A DNA stretch of 39,402 bases, taken from assembly GCA_947465505.1 (NCBI GenBank), contig CANIBN010000004.1:1-39402 (forward strand), written 5' to 3'. The notes under the pieces are model-generated. The model had not been told where the DNA came from and ran no database searches. It saw nothing but the letters and a program-made list of their open reading frames with translations. The stretch comes from Acidimicrobiales bacterium (GTDB taxonomy: Bacteria; Actinomycetota; Acidimicrobiia; Acidimicrobiales; Ilumatobacteraceae). The position numbers and the translations under genes were made by a program. Shown here piece by piece: positions 31,489 to 38,851 of this stretch; within the stretch, counting starts at the first letter, position 1, and each line of letters opens with the position of its first letter.

Positions 31489-32052
31489 TCACGCTATCGC
31501 TGAGGTATCGCCGCCCGCGGATTCCGCTGCCGGCCAGGCGGCGCGGATCTTCGCTGCGGTGTCGATCAACGGTTCGGGGAGCGTCCGCGTGTTGGCGATC
31601 GCCTCCATGAAGTTCACGTCTCCTCCCCAGCGGGGAAGGACGTGAACGTGGAGGTGCTGGCTCACACTCCCCCCGGCCGGCTTGCCCAGATTGATACCGA
31701 CGTTCAGACCCTCAGGGCGATAGGCGATCTTCACCGCCTGCACCGCGCTCGTAACCGTTGACCAGAGCTCAGCGGTCTCCGATGGAGTGAGCAACTCCAG
31801 TTCGGAAACCTCCCGGTAGGGCAGGACGAGGACGTGACCGACCGCATAGGGAAAAGCGTTCAGGATGGCGAAGGTCTCGCGACCTCGGTGCACGATGTAG
31901 GTCTCCTCGTCGGCGCGACCGGACTGCAAGATCCTCGTGAACACCGAGCCACGACCAGATGTCGCATCGTCGGCACCCACTCCCCCTGCGGCGCCGCTGG
32001 AGACGACGTATGCGTTGCGCCACCCGTTCCAGAGGCGTTCCATCTCGGTCAT
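31489..32052 (-). CDS. HIT family nucleotide phosphorylase/hydrolase (Rv2613c-like)
   Basis: A 187-residue histidine-triad protein. Core: YIVHRGRETFAILNAFPYAVGHVLVLPYREVSELELLTPSE, GLNVGINLGKPAGGSVSQHLHVHVLPRWGGDVNFM, with the triad HLHVH at 133-137. The mycobacterial homologue at the same place (between thrS and pgsA) is an Ap4A phosphorylase, so dinucleotide polyphosphate breakdown is likely. About 35 extra Gly/Ala-rich residues precede the domain. ATG at 32052 has AGGAG 8 nt upstream, 11 bp after the thrS stop, so it is co-transcribed with thrS. Confidence 0.9.
   Translation of the reverse strand: MTEMERLWNGWRNAYVVSSGAAGGVGADDATSGRGSVFTRILQSGRADEETYIVHRGRETFAILNAFPYAVGHVLVLPYREVSELELLTPSETAELWSTVTSAVQAVKIAYRPEGLNVGINLGKPAGGSVSQHLHVHVLPRWGGDVNFMEAIANTRTLPEPLIDTAAKIRAAWPAAESAGGDTSAIA
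31491..31496 (-). promoter_or_regulatory. Putative -10 box of the two-helix protein gene (TAGCGT)
   Basis: TAGCGT on the minus strand ends 8 nt before the ATG at 31482 and overlaps the last codons of the HIT gene. It would give this gene its own leaderless transcript apart from thrS-HIT. Confidence 0.4.
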
Positions 32053-32063
32053 CGAGGAAACTC

Positions 32064-34040
32064 CTACGAGAAATCGAGGGCCGCTACGGAAACGTCGGCC
32101 TGGAGTCGTGCCAGGAAGGCCTCGATCGAGACGTCACGTTCCACCTCGCCGCCGCGCGGATTGACACCGGCCGTGCCTGCTTCTACGTCCTGGTCGCCTA
32201 CGACGAGTACATACGGGACCTTTTCCAGTTTCCCGTTACGGATGCGCTTGCCGAGAGGCTCTGACGACTCGACGAGATCGGCGCGGAAGCCCTCGGACTC
32301 CAGTCGCGCCACCAACTTCTCGGCGTAGTCCTGATGGGTTCCCGCCACGGGAAGCACCCGAACCTGAACCGGGGCCATCCAGACCGGGAATGCTCCTGCG
32401 TAGTGCTCCACGAGGACGCCAAAGAAGCGCTCGACGGACCCAAAGAGTGCTCGGTGAAGCATGATCGGGCGATGGCGTCCGCTGTCGGTCCCGACGTACT
32501 CCAGACCGAAACGCTCGGGGAGATTGAAGTCGCACTGAATGGTGGACAACTGCCAGGTGCGTCCGATCGCATCCTTCACATCGATGTCGATCTTGGGGCC
32601 GTAGAACGCCGCATCGCCCTCTTTCACCTTGTAGGGAAGACCGTATTTCTCCAGTCCCATTCGCAGTGCGTGTGTTGCCTTGTCCCAGATCTCGTCGTCA
32701 CCGACATATTTCTCCGGGTCCTTCGTGGACAGGTTGGCGGTGAATTCGTGGAATCCAAAGGCCCGAAGGACGCTCATCACGAAGTCCAACAACGAGGCGA
32801 TCTCGTCCTGGAGTTGGTCCTCGGTGCAGTAGATGTGGCTGTCGTCCTGAGTGAAGCCACGGATCCGCATGAGACCGTGCAGGGTCCCCGCCCGCTCGTA
32901 TCGATAGACCGTCCCGAGCTCGAACAGGCGGAGCGGAAGCTCACGATACGAGCGCTGCCGGGACCGGAAGATGAGGCAGTGCATCGGGCAGTTCATCGGC
33001 TTGGGGTAATAGGTGCCGTTGTCCATCTCCATCGCCGGATACATGCCGTCTCGGTAGAAATCGAGGTGACCGGAGGTCTGGAAGAGGTTCGCGTTTGCAA
33101 GGTGCGGTGTGAAGACGAACTGATAGCCACCGTTCTGGTGGCGTGAGCGGCTGTAGTCCTCCATCAGCTTGCGAACAATGGCACCCTTGGGATGCCAGAC
33201 GGCGAGACCGCCACCGAGTTCGCTCGGGAAACTGAGCAGGTCGAGTTCGACAGCAAGCTTGCGGTGATCCCGCTTCTCGGCTTCCTCCAGACGGTGGAGA
33301 TGGGAGGCAAGAGCGTCCTTGTTCTCCCATGCAGTGCCGTAGATGCGCTGGAGCATCGGGCCCTTTTCGCTGCCGCGCCAGTACGCACCAGCCACCTTCA
33401 TCAACTTGAAGTGCCCGAGGCGAGAGGTGCTCGGAACGTGTGGACCGCGGCACAGGTCGACGAACGCGTCGCTGTTTCGATAGATGCTGATGGTCTCGCC
33501 CGAACCCACCTCACCAGCGTCTGCACCGTCGGCACTACCGCTCGACACACGCTCGATGATCTCGCACTTGTAGGGCTGGTCCGCAAACAGTTGAAGAGCC
33601 TCTGCGGCGGGTAGCTCATCTCGGACGAACGGCTGATCTGCCTTCATGATCTGGCGCATCCGCTCCTCGATCGCGTCGAGGTCGTCGGCGCTGAAGGTCT
33701 TGCCAACGGGCAGTTCGAAGTCGTAGTAGAAGCCATCTTCGATCGCCGGACCGATTGTGTACTTCGAGCCAGGGAACAGTTGAAGAACGGCCTGTGCCAT
33801 GACATGCGCAGTCGAATGGCGAAGTACGTGCCGGCCGGCCTCCGACTCTGCGGTCACGATTGCAACGGTTGCACCGTTGCGGAGTCCGACGGAGAGGTCG
33901 CGCTCCTCCCCATCGACGACCGCTGCTACAGCAGCCTTTGCCAGTCGGGACCCGATCGAGGTGGCGAGGTCAAGAGCCGTCGACCCCTCGGGGAGCGAGC
34001 GCGAGGAACCATCGGGAAGGAGAACGGCGATCTCTGACAT
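32064..34040 (-). CDS. thrS: Threonyl-tRNA synthetase
   Basis: Class II enzyme that charges tRNA-Thr and edits Ser. The 658-residue product has an N-terminal TGS domain (MSEIAVLLPDGSSRSLPEGSTALDLA), the editing domain with HSTAHVMAQAV and a later CRGPHVPST zinc/editing motif, the catalytic core with the zinc-binding Cys in YPKPMNCPMHCLIF, motif 2 (RYERAGTLHGLMRIRGFTQDDSHIYC), motif 3 (PIMLHRALFGSVERF) and the anticodon-binding domain (VRVLPVAGTHQDYAEKLVARL). ATG at 34040 follows a TAGGCT box by 9 nt, the same as alaS. Followed by the HIT gene as in M. tuberculosis. Confidence 0.98.
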   Translation of the reverse strand: MSEIAVLLPDGSSRSLPEGSTALDLATSIGSRLAKAAVAAVVDGEERDLSVGLRNGATVAIVTAESEAGRHVLRHSTAHVMAQAVLQLFPGSKYTIGPAIEDGFYYDFELPVGKTFSADDLDAIEERMRQIMKADQPFVRDELPAAEALQLFADQPYKCEIIERVSSGSADGADAGEVGSGETISIYRNSDAFVDLCRGPHVPSTSRLGHFKLMKVAGAYWRGSEKGPMLQRIYGTAWENKDALASHLHRLEEAEKRDHRKLAVELDLLSFPSELGGGLAVWHPKGAIVRKLMEDYSRSRHQNGGYQFVFTPHLANANLFQTSGHLDFYRDGMYPAMEMDNGTYYPKPMNCPMHCLIFRSRQRSYRELPLRLFELGTVYRYERAGTLHGLMRIRGFTQDDSHIYCTEDQLQDEIASLLDFVMSVLRAFGFHEFTANLSTKDPEKYVGDDEIWDKATHALRMGLEKYGLPYKVKEGDAAFYGPKIDIDVKDAIGRTWQLSTIQCDFNLPERFGLEYVGTDSGRHRPIMLHRALFGSVERFFGVLVEHYAGAFPVWMAPVQVRVLPVAGTHQDYAEKLVARLESEGFRADLVESSEPLGKRIRNGKLEKVPYVLVVGDQDVEAGTAGVNPRGGEVERDVSIEAFLARLQADVSVAALDFS

Positions 34041-34049
34041 ACGCGGTCA

Positions 34050-34055
34050 AGCCTA
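34050..34055 (-). promoter_or_regulatory. Putative -10 box of thrS (TAGGCT)
   Basis: TAGGCT on the minus strand ends 9 nt before the thrS ATG, in the 47-bp gap after mshC. Same hexamer and same spacing as at alaS, another aminoacyl-tRNA synthetase gene. No ribosome binding site is seen. Confidence 0.5.
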
Positions 34056-34087
34056 CTGACGGGCCGCTCGCGAGACGGGGCAGACGA

Positions 34088-35215
34088 TTAGCCCAGTTCG
34101 ACTCCGAGCAAGGCCGCCGCACGACCGACATCGTCGCCGCGTGCGGCGCCGGCATCGATGGCTGCGAGCGCCCCCGGCGTATCGAGATCGTCGTCGAGAC
34201 AGGCTCGAACCTCGTCGAGGGATCCGGGTCGTGTCGAACCAAGGGTCTGCTGCCAAGCCTTGAGCCTGGCCGCGGCACGTGGCATCACGTCGTCATCCCA
34301 TTCCCACGGCACTCGGTAGTGGTGCTCGATAATGGCAAGCCGAATGGCACGGGGGTCCCATGTTTCGCGCAACTTGTCGACGAACACCAGGTTGCCAAGG
34401 CTCTTGGACATCTTGTGACCGTCTTTGAAGATCATCGCCGTGTGCATCCAATGCCGCACAAATGGCGCACCGGTGGCGGCCTCACTCTGCGCTCGCTCAC
34501 ACTCGTGATGGGGGAAGATCAGGTCGCTACCGCCCCCGTGAAGATCGATCGTGGTCCCGAGTTCGCGCAGCGCCAGTGCGGAGCACTCGATGTGCCAACC
34601 CGGGCGACCGGGGCCCCACATGGTCTCCCACGCCGGCTCGTCGTCAGCAGACGGCTGCCACAGCACGAAGTCCAACGGGTGCCGCTTCGCCGGGTTGTCG
34701 ACATCGCCACCTCGCTCCCGGGCGAACTCGATCATCTGTTCCTCGGTGTAGTGGCTCACCGACCCGAACTCGGGGAACTTCGACACATCGAAGTACACGG
34801 AGCCACCTGCTTGATAGGCAAAACCCCGATCAAGGACCATGCCGATGAATCCGCGAATATCGGGAATCGCTGACGAGGCACGGGGTGTACTGAACACCGG
34901 GAGAGCGTTGAGGGCCACCATGTCTCGCTCGAACCGCGCCTCCTCGCCTGCCGCGAGATCGAGGTAGTGAACACCGAGCTGACGGGCCTTTGCGAACAGC
35001 GGATCATCAACATCGGTCACGTTGCGAACACACTTCACGGTGTGCCCGAGATCGATCAACCTTCGCTGCAAAACGTCGTATGAAACAAACGTTGCAGCGT
35101 GGCCGAGGTGTGTCGCGTCATACGGCGTGATACCGCACGTGTACATCAAGACCGTCGGGCCCGGCTCGAACGGCACGATCGACTGACGTGCCGTGTCGTA
35201 GAGATTCATTGCCAT
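34088..35215 (-). CDS. mshC: Mycothiol ligase MshC (cysteine:GlcN-Ins ligase)
   Basis: ATP-dependent ligase that joins cysteine to GlcN-inositol in mycothiol synthesis. It derives from cysteinyl-tRNA synthetase but is short (375 aa) and lacks the tRNA-binding C-terminal domain. Motifs are the MshC forms: MYTCGITPYDATHLGHAATF at 25-43 (CysRS has CGPTVYD...HIGHA), NVTDVDDPLF, GPGRPGWHIECSALAL, GGGSDLIFPHHE at 227-238 and KMSKS at 268-272. Zinc ligands Cys27, Cys211 and the HH near 236 are present. Start ATG 35215, with a second ATG two codons on. It follows npdG by 12 bp. A short CysRS is the alternative, but the motifs argue against it. Confidence 0.88.
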   Translation of the reverse strand: MAMNLYDTARQSIVPFEPGPTVLMYTCGITPYDATHLGHAATFVSYDVLQRRLIDLGHTVKCVRNVTDVDDPLFAKARQLGVHYLDLAAGEEARFERDMVALNALPVFSTPRASSAIPDIRGFIGMVLDRGFAYQAGGSVYFDVSKFPEFGSVSHYTEEQMIEFARERGGDVDNPAKRHPLDFVLWQPSADDEPAWETMWGPGRPGWHIECSALALRELGTTIDLHGGGSDLIFPHHECERAQSEAATGAPFVRHWMHTAMIFKDGHKMSKSLGNLVFVDKLRETWDPRAIRLAIIEHHYRVPWEWDDDVMPRAAARLKAWQQTLGSTRPGSLDEVRACLDDDLDTPGALAAIDAGAARGDDVGRAAALLGVELG

Positions 35216-35227
35216 GAAGGGGGTGCC

Positions 35228-35884
35228 TCAGCCCTTGATTCCGGTGAGCTTCGGGGCCACGCGGGTCTTGTACTTCACGTTGAGCTGAAGCAGCACGGCG
35301 GTAAAGGCCTCGATGGCCATTGCATTGGAGAGTTCGCCTGCATCGAGCGGTCGACAACCGGGAATCTTTCCGATGATCTCCATGACAACTGCGGTCGCAG
35401 TGGGATCATCGGAACAGATGAGCACATCGCTGTCGATCGGATGATCGAGGTGGCCGAGCTCCTTTGCGGGCAGATGATGCATCGCCGCTACGAGCCGGCA
35501 GCTCGGCACAGCGGCGCTGACGTGCGCCGCGACGCTGCCGCGCGGGGGCACGAGCGGCTGGAACTCCTTGCCCACACGGACCAGTGCGTTGGCCATACAG
35601 ATGACCACCTTGCCGGCGAGCTCAGCCTCGTTCTCGGTTGCAGTAGTTGCCGCCGAATCCCAAGGCGTTGCGATGACCACCACGTCGCAGCAGGCCGCGT
35701 CGTGATTGTCACCTGCGGTGATGGCGAGGGTGTAGTCCGAGTGCTCGGCCACGATGTTGTCGACCGCCTCCAGCGCGCGGTAGCGAGACCGCGAGCCCAG
35801 CACGACGTCGTAGCCAATGGATGCCAGTCGCGCACCGAGCGCCGATCCAGCCGGTCCAGTGCCGCCGAGAATCCCGATTCGCAT
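35228..35884 (-). CDS. npdG: NADPH-dependent F420 reductase
   Basis: Reduces coenzyme F420 with NADPH, or runs in reverse. The 218-residue product starts with a Rossmann fold (MRIGILGGTGPAGSALGARLA), has VVLGSRSRYRA for the NADP phosphate, CDVVVIATPWDSAATTA, VVICMANALVRVGKEF and SCRLVAAMHHLPAKELG, then DSDVLICSDDPTA and the C-terminal RPLDAGELSNAMAIEAFTAVLLQLN that binds F420. Length fits the family (about 210-230). ATG at 35884 has GGGAG 7 nt upstream; the gap to fabI is 27 bp, so it is probably in a fabI-npdG-mshC unit. Its presence implies the host makes F420. Confidence 0.9.
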   Translation of the reverse strand: MRIGILGGTGPAGSALGARLASIGYDVVLGSRSRYRALEAVDNIVAEHSDYTLAITAGDNHDAACCDVVVIATPWDSAATTATENEAELAGKVVICMANALVRVGKEFQPLVPPRGSVAAHVSAAVPSCRLVAAMHHLPAKELGHLDHPIDSDVLICSDDPTATAVVMEIIGKIPGCRPLDAGELSNAMAIEAFTAVLLQLNVKYKTRVAPKLTGIKG

Positions 35885-35911
35885 GATTGCTCTCCCCCTG
35901 GGTGCTCTCTG

Positions 35912-36679
35912 TCAGGCGCCGACGGCGTGATAGCCGCCGTCGACGTGGACGATCTCTCCCGTGGTGGACGGGAACCAGTCGCTCAACAGAGCAACGCACG
36001 CCTTTGCTACCGCCGTGGAGTCCGTGACGTCCCAGCCAAGCGGTGCTCGATCGTCCCAAACGTCCTCGAACTTGCGGAAACCGGGGATGGACTTGGCCGC
36101 CATGGTCTTTACGGGGCCTGCTGCCACGAGGTTCGACCGGATTCCGCGGGGTCCGAGTTCCTTGGCGAGGTACCGGCTCGTGGACTCGAGGGCCGACTTG
36201 GCGACGCCCATCCAGTTGTATGCCGGCCAGGCAACGGTGTTGTCGAAGTCCAGACCCACGAGCGAACCACCATTCGTCATGAGCGGCACGAACGCATCAG
36301 CGAGGGCCTTCAGCGAGTACGCCGAGATGTGAATGGCTACTGCGACGTCATTCCACTGTGCAGCCATGAAGTCGTCCCCCAGACAAGCCTCGGGAGCGAA
36401 TCCGATGGAGTGCAGCACCCCATCGACACGGTCCCACACCTCGGCGACGTCATGGCGAACCCGATCGAGGTGCTCTGTCGACGTGACGTCCAACTCGAAC
36501 ACGGGTGCCGGTTGCGGCAACTTCCGGGCAGTGCGCTCCGTCAGGCTCAATCCGCGACCGGCTCCGGTGAGAACCAGATTGGCCCCCTCCTCCTGAGCAA
36601 GCTTTGCCACTCCGAAGGCCAATGAGGCGTCGGTAAGGACCCCCGTGATGACAATGTTCTTCCCGTCGAGCAGACCCAT
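35912..36679 (-). CDS. fabI: Enoyl-ACP reductase (FabI/InhA type)
   Basis: NADH-dependent reductase of the last step of type II fatty acid elongation. The 255-residue SDR product shows MGLLDGKNIVITGVLTDASLAFGVA with the FabI-type nucleotide loop, FELDVTSTEHLDRV, GVLHSIGFAP, the catalytic Tyr and Lys in YNWMGVAKSALESTSRYLA (Y-x6-K), and RSNLVAAGPVKTMAAKSIPGF near the substrate loop. The family is the target of triclosan and isoniazid-type inhibitors. The frame is open 16 codons further upstream; ATG at 36679 is chosen for the family start and the TACGGT box 7 nt before it. Confidence 0.94.
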   Translation of the reverse strand: MGLLDGKNIVITGVLTDASLAFGVAKLAQEEGANLVLTGAGRGLSLTERTARKLPQPAPVFELDVTSTEHLDRVRHDVAEVWDRVDGVLHSIGFAPEACLGDDFMAAQWNDVAVAIHISAYSLKALADAFVPLMTNGGSLVGLDFDNTVAWPAYNWMGVAKSALESTSRYLAKELGPRGIRSNLVAAGPVKTMAAKSIPGFRKFEDVWDDRAPLGWDVTDSTAVAKACVALLSDWFPSTTGEIVHVDGGYHAVGA

Positions 36680-36686
36680 ATCTCTC

Positions 36687-36692
36687 ACCGTA
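36687..36692 (-). promoter_or_regulatory. Putative -10 box of fabI-npdG-mshC (TACGGT)
   Basis: TACGGT on the minus strand ends exactly 7 nt before the fabI ATG, in the 44-bp gap after the acyl-CoA synthetase gene. The spacing fits a leaderless mRNA, though GGTGAGAG lies very near the ATG. Confidence 0.5.
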
Positions 36693-36723
36693 GCCGTCAG
36701 GCATGAACCGGGGACCGTACCGA

Positions 36724-38280
36724 TCACACGCGTCGGTCTCGACCTGCCCAGAAGGGCGCCCGAAGCTCACGCTTGAGCACCTTCCCGGAGCCGGTCTTGG
36801 GGAGTTCATCGAGCCAACTGATCGACCGGGGCACTTTGTAACCCGCAAGATGCTCCCGGGCATGCGCTTGCACCGCCTCGACGTCGATCGCAGATCCGGG
36901 GCGTCGAACGATCACTGCGTGGACGCTCTCGCCCCACTCCTCGCTGGGTACGCCGAACACCGACACCTCAAAGACGTCGGGGTGGAGTTCGAGGGCTGCC
37001 TCGATTTCCGCCGGATAGATGTTCACCCCGCCGGAGATGATCATGTCTTTCTTCCGGTCGCAGATGTAGAGGTACCCCTCCTCGTCGCGGTAGGCGATGT
37101 CACCCACGGTCTGGAAACCGTCCCGCTGATCGTCGAGATACCGGTCGTGCTCCTTGTGATAGTCGGAGAAGACGCCGGGAGCCCGCACGAACAGTTCACC
37201 CGTCGCGTCGGGCCCGGTGCCCGTGACGATCGAGCCGTCGTCGGCATACAGTCGAACCTCGACCATGGGTGCTTCGCGCCCGCACGAACCAGGCTTACGC
37301 AGTTGGTCCTCCGGGCGCAGTAGGCAGTTCACACCGAGTTCAGACGAGCCATAGATCTCCCACAGGCTCTCGGCCGGGAAGAGTTCGAGATAGTGAAGTT
37401 TGAGCGCCATGCTCCACGGCGCCGCATTCCCGATCATCACCCGCATGGACGAGCGGTCGTACCGTTCGAGTGCCTCCCGTGAGGCGTTGCAGATCATCCG
37501 AATCGGGGTCGGGGCCGAGAACGTCGACGAGCATCGGTACTTGTCGACGAGCCGGAGCCAGTCGTCCGCATCGAACTTCCGCTGGACCACAGCGGTCTGG
37601 CCAAAGAGTTGACCGCGGGTGAGAAATGACCCGGGACCAGAGTGATAGAGCGGCCCGGTTGTGATGTACACGTCGTCCGGCCGGTACCCGATGTACTCGA
37701 GCATGGCCATCGTCTGGGCCGCTCCCGACGCGCCGCGTCGCAGGGCGCCCTTCGGTCGGCCAGTAGTGCCTGACGTGTAGATCATCGTGTCGCCCGGTCC
37801 GAGCGAGGCATCAACCGGTGGCGGCGAGACGGGAGCGCCCTCGCACAGTGCGTCAGCGTTGACCATGCCACTCGGCGCGATGCCGTCGAACACCAGAACG
37901 TGGCGCACCTTCGGGGTCATCGCCCCGATACGCGCAAAGAGGGGCGCGTATTCGGCATCGGTGTACACCACCTCGGCGTCGCAATGATCGACGACGTACG
38001 CAGCCTCCTCCTCGGACAGTCGGTAATTGAGCGGCACTGCGGTCGCCCCAAGTTTTCGGGTGGCGTGCATGGCCACGACCGTTCCGATCGAGTTCTTGCC
38101 ACACCACACCACCCGCGTGTTCTGACGAACTCCCAGTTCAAGCAAGACATTCGCCAACTGGTTGGATCGGGCCTCGAGACCGGCAAAGTCCAGTATCGAC
38201 CGCGTCCCGTCGGGTCGGTCGTCGATAACGGCGGGTTTCGACGGTTGGGACTGGGCAAAGCTGGTGAGAAAGTCGGCCAC
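36724..38280 (-). CDS. Acyl-CoA synthetase (AMP-forming, FadD-like)
   Basis: Activates a carboxylic acid to its CoA thioester through an acyl-AMP. The 518-residue ANL-family product has the P-loop-like MIYTSGTTGRPKGALRR, the adenine/acyl pocket YGSSELGVN, hinge region VGDIAYRDEEGYLYICDRKKDMIISGG with NIYPAEIE, and the catalytic Lys in PKTGSGKVLKREL. Substrate chain length cannot be read from sequence. GTG at 38280 begins MADFLTSFAQ; a weak TACAAC box lies 6 nt upstream. It is divergent from the MaoC gene (70 bp apart) and upstream of fabI, which suggests a shared place in lipid metabolism. Confidence 0.92.
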   Translation of the reverse strand: MADFLTSFAQSQPSKPAVIDDRPDGTRSILDFAGLEARSNQLANVLLELGVRQNTRVVWCGKNSIGTVVAMHATRKLGATAVPLNYRLSEEEAAYVVDHCDAEVVYTDAEYAPLFARIGAMTPKVRHVLVFDGIAPSGMVNADALCEGAPVSPPPVDASLGPGDTMIYTSGTTGRPKGALRRGASGAAQTMAMLEYIGYRPDDVYITTGPLYHSGPGSFLTRGQLFGQTAVVQRKFDADDWLRLVDKYRCSSTFSAPTPIRMICNASREALERYDRSSMRVMIGNAAPWSMALKLHYLELFPAESLWEIYGSSELGVNCLLRPEDQLRKPGSCGREAPMVEVRLYADDGSIVTGTGPDATGELFVRAPGVFSDYHKEHDRYLDDQRDGFQTVGDIAYRDEEGYLYICDRKKDMIISGGVNIYPAEIEAALELHPDVFEVSVFGVPSEEWGESVHAVIVRRPGSAIDVEAVQAHAREHLAGYKVPRSISWLDELPKTGSGKVLKRELRAPFWAGRDRRV

Positions 38281-38350
38281 TGCCGGGTTGTAGCAGGTTT
38301 CCGGCAGTCGTCCCTAGGTGGCCAGACCCACTTTCTGGTACACAAGGGGT

Positions 38351-38809
38351 ATGGCAGCGAAAGTCATCAACGGAGCCGCAGAGCTCAAGGCACTTGTCGG
38401 CGAGCATCTCGGGTACAGCCCGTACATGGAGATCACTCAAGAGCGGGTCAACCAGTTCGCCGAGGCGACCGGTGACTTCCAGTGGATCCACATTGACGTC
38501 GAACGCGCGAAGGCCGGTCCCTTTGGTGCGCCGATTGCGCACGGGTACCTCACCTTGTCCCTCGGACCGGTTCTTTATCCGCAGGTGGTCCGCGTCGATG
38601 GCTTCGCCATGGGTGTCAACTACGGCGCCAACAAGGTGCGCTTCCCCTCCCCGGTCCCCGTTGGCTCCAATCTTCGACTCGGCGTGAAGTTGCTCGAGGC
38701 GAAGGACATCGCTGGGGGCGCGGAGATCACGCTCGAGTTCACCTTCGAGTGCGAGGGTTCCTCCAAACCCTCCTGTGTTGCGGAGATCATCTTCCGTCTC
38801 TACGCCTGA
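38351..38809 (+). CDS. MaoC-like dehydratase/enoyl-CoA hydratase
   Basis: A 152-residue single hot-dog domain protein. The hydratase-2 motif is present as FAEATGDFQWIHIDVERAKAG, with the catalytic Asp and His, followed by FGAPIAHGYLTLSLGPVLYPQ and VNYGANKVRFPSPVPVGSNLRLGVKL. The closest described members are the single-domain NodN/MaoC type R-specific enoyl-CoA hydratases. The frame opens 11 codons earlier at a GTG, but MAAKVINGAAELKALVGEHLG at ATG 38351 is the usual start. Upstream is a TACACA hexamer 6 nt before the ATG, a poor -10. Divergent from the acyl-CoA synthetase. Confidence 0.9.
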   Translation: MAAKVINGAAELKALVGEHLGYSPYMEITQERVNQFAEATGDFQWIHIDVERAKAGPFGAPIAHGYLTLSLGPVLYPQVVRVDGFAMGVNYGANKVRFPSPVPVGSNLRLGVKLLEAKDIAGGAEITLEFTFECEGSSKPSCVAEIIFRLYA

Positions 38810-38838
38810 CGGCGAGGCCCTGCGGGGTCCCACGCCGT

Positions 38839-38844
38839 TAGCCT
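38839..38844 (+). promoter_or_regulatory. Putative -10 box of menG (TAGCCT)
   Basis: TAGCCT on the plus strand ends exactly 7 nt before the menG ATG at 38852, with no ribosome binding site. It repeats the hexamer and spacing seen for pgsA on the other strand. Confidence 0.55.
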
Positions 38845-38851
38845 TCCGTGC

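Noticed and set aside
34088-35215. Reading the mshC gene as cysteinyl-tRNA synthetase
   Set aside because: The CGITPYDATHLGHA and GGGSDLIFPHHE motifs and the lack of the C-terminal tRNA-binding domain fit MshC better.
35099-36625. 508-codon plus-strand frame across mshC, npdG and fabI
   Set aside because: It is antisense to three clear genes and its product has no fold-like pattern of hydrophobic residues.
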